Of a DNA stretch of 64,000 nucleotides, positions 63,160 to 64,000 are shown one piece after another. Made by a program: the position numbers and the translations under genes. The notes under the pieces were generated by a model, which saw nothing but the letters and a program-made list of their open reading frames with translations, was not told where the DNA came from and ran no database searches. The stretch is from NCBI RefSeq assembly GCF_000757885.1, contig NZ_JQCR01000003.1, forward strand, positions 2,418,001-2,482,000, given 5' to 3'. The first letter of the stretch is position 1; each line of letters starts with the position of its first letter. This DNA comes from Paenibacillus wynnii (GTDB lineage Bacteria; Bacillota; Bacilli; Paenibacillales; Paenibacillaceae).

Positions 63160-63194
63160 AAAAAAATACAACCCCTCCAAATAGGACGGGTTGT
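63160..63194 (-). terminator. Terminator of the 196-residue gene
   Basis: ACAACCCGTCC/GGAGGGGTTGT stem (63184-63194, 63168-63178; one G-U-like mismatch), five-base loop, then TTTTTTTT on the minus strand. Confidence 0.95.
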
Positions 63195-63219
63195 ATGTAG
63201 ATTCAAATGAGTTCCCAAA

Positions 63220-63810
63220 TCAGGCTTCCAATTGAAATAAGCGTACGGCTAAAGCTTCAAGATTAGAATCAATCTCTCTTAGTTCACTCTCACGATGAGT
63301 CACATTGCGTACATCAAGCAGAACATTAACTTCCCTGCGCAATCCTGCAATCTCTCGTTCAATGAAATCGGATTGATATAGGCGCAGCATTTCGGCAACA
63401 GAATATTTATATTGGTACACCAGCTTGTTACCGTCTGCTGTCACCTCTGAGATCTGGCGGACGGAGCCTTGTTCATAATAATACTTCATTACAAGTCCCT
63501 TGTAGATACGGTTCACTGTTCCTGTGCCCTTATATGTGATGAATAGCTTCCGGATGATATTGTTGAGATGAGGGTTGACCACCCGACAGGACAGCACGCA
63601 AACATAAAAACCACCATTTCGAGCAAAAGATAGGTGAACTTCCTCTCCTCCAGCGGCTCCAAGCACAATTTCTTGTTCACCGGCCCCGAGTACTTTCACA
63701 CGGTGACTGATGAAGCTGGTATCGGCTGAGCGCAGGAATTGATTCATCTGAAATTCTGTCATTTGCAAAGTAGCATTCACATATTCTGTAGCTAATCGTC
63801 GCTGGGCCAT
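63220..63810 (-). CDS. Hypothetical protein, 196 residues
   Basis: Starts MAQRRLATEYVNATLQMTEF after GAGGAGAT, ends LRREVNVLLDVRNVTHRE region with a helical tail LREIDSNLEALAVRLFQLEA. Mixed alpha/beta, no signal peptide, no membrane helix. The C-terminal 45 residues look coiled-coil forming. A TATAAT (63847-63852) upstream and its own terminator make it monocistronic. I do not recognise the family; no function is assigned. Confidence 0.8.
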   Translation of the reverse strand: MAQRRLATEYVNATLQMTEFQMNQFLRSADTSFISHRVKVLGAGEQEIVLGAAGGEEVHLSFARNGGFYVCVLSCRVVNPHLNNIIRKLFITYKGTGTVNRIYKGLVMKYYYEQGSVRQISEVTADGNKLVYQYKYSVAEMLRLYQSDFIEREIAGLRREVNVLLDVRNVTHRESELREIDSNLEALAVRLFQLEA

Positions 63811-63892
63811 AGGAATCTCCTCGATTCTTCAAAAACCTTTAGCATGATTATACAATAAAGGGTCCTGTCATTTTACGTGAATAATGGCAAAT

Positions 63893-64000
63893 TTATGACT
63901 CCGAGGACTCCTCAGAATCAGATATAGCTTCCTCAGCAACCCCTTCAGGCAAATCCTCTTCTTCTGCTCCTGATGTAGCGATAAAGCCTTCTACCAGGGA
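63893..64000 (-). CDS. 3' end of a gene leaving the window (acidic C-terminal tail)
   Basis: The frame is open from base 64000 to a TAA at 63893-63895 and encodes 35 residues, SLVEGFIATSGAEEEDLPEG followed by an acidic Ser/Glu tail. It lies upstream of the 196-residue gene on the same strand. Family unknown because the body of the gene is outside. Confidence 0.5.
   Translation of the reverse strand, partial: SLVEGFIATSGAEEEDLPEGVAEEAISDSEESSES

Overview
The window is chromosomal DNA of an endospore-forming, Gram-positive Bacillota, most likely a Paenibacillus. The evidence is the Bacillus-type gene order hemA-hemX-hemC-hemD-hemB-hemL / spoVID / valS-folC / spoIIB-maf-radC-mreBCD-minCD / spoIVFA-spoIVFB / rplU-prp-rpmA / spo0B-obg. 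It also has Lpl-type sugar permeases without an ATPase, SLH-domain surface proteins, a fused cobA-hemD and a valine T-box. Every gene but one (a LacI-type regulator) lies on the minus strand, so the map is read from right to left.

Layout by coordinate. 1-14275: core division, shape and sporulation genes (obg cut by the left edge, spo0B, rpmA, prp, rplU, rng, spoIVFB, spoIVFA, minD, minC, mreD, mreC, mreB, radC, maf, a DUF4321-type membrane protein, a spoIIB-like SPOR protein), then a 43-codon small gene and a glycosyltransferase. 14560-21800: murC, folC and valS as one tight operon behind a T-box leader whose specifier reads GUC, then spoVID. 21945-30687: a carbohydrate module (fructokinase, GH32 sucrose-6-phosphate hydrolase, lipoprotein binding protein, two permeases, a divergent LacI regulator and an APH-fold kinase), placed between hem/rluA and spoVID, which are adjacent in B. 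subtilis. 31143-40307: rluA and the haem/sirohaem operon, broken between hemB and cobA-hemD by a non-coding repeat-rich element.

40533-63114: a cell-surface region. An SLH protein with five 84-residue tandem repeats is followed by a Wzx/Wzy-type exopolysaccharide cluster. Read in the direction of transcription the cluster is: CpsB-type phosphatase, SLH protein, Wzz-type chain-length protein, BY-kinase, 4,6-dehydratase, two unassigned secreted or membrane proteins, a 74-codon small gene, initiating sugar transferase, epimerase/reductase, a GT2 gene with an in-frame stop, two further glycosyltransferases, Wzy, Wzx, a heparinase-fold enzyme and a UDP-ManNAc-type dehydrogenase. The stretch 43.8-54.7 kb is visibly AT-richer than its flanks, as expected for a replaceable serotype-like cassette. 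The right edge has a conserved-looking 196-residue protein of unknown function and the acidic tail of a gene that leaves the window.

The least explained part is 54.7-62.2 kb. There, SLH, copper-amine-oxidase-N and single-pass membrane proteins are interleaved with the kinase/phosphatase and priming genes of polysaccharide synthesis, which suggests a coupled export or anchoring module.
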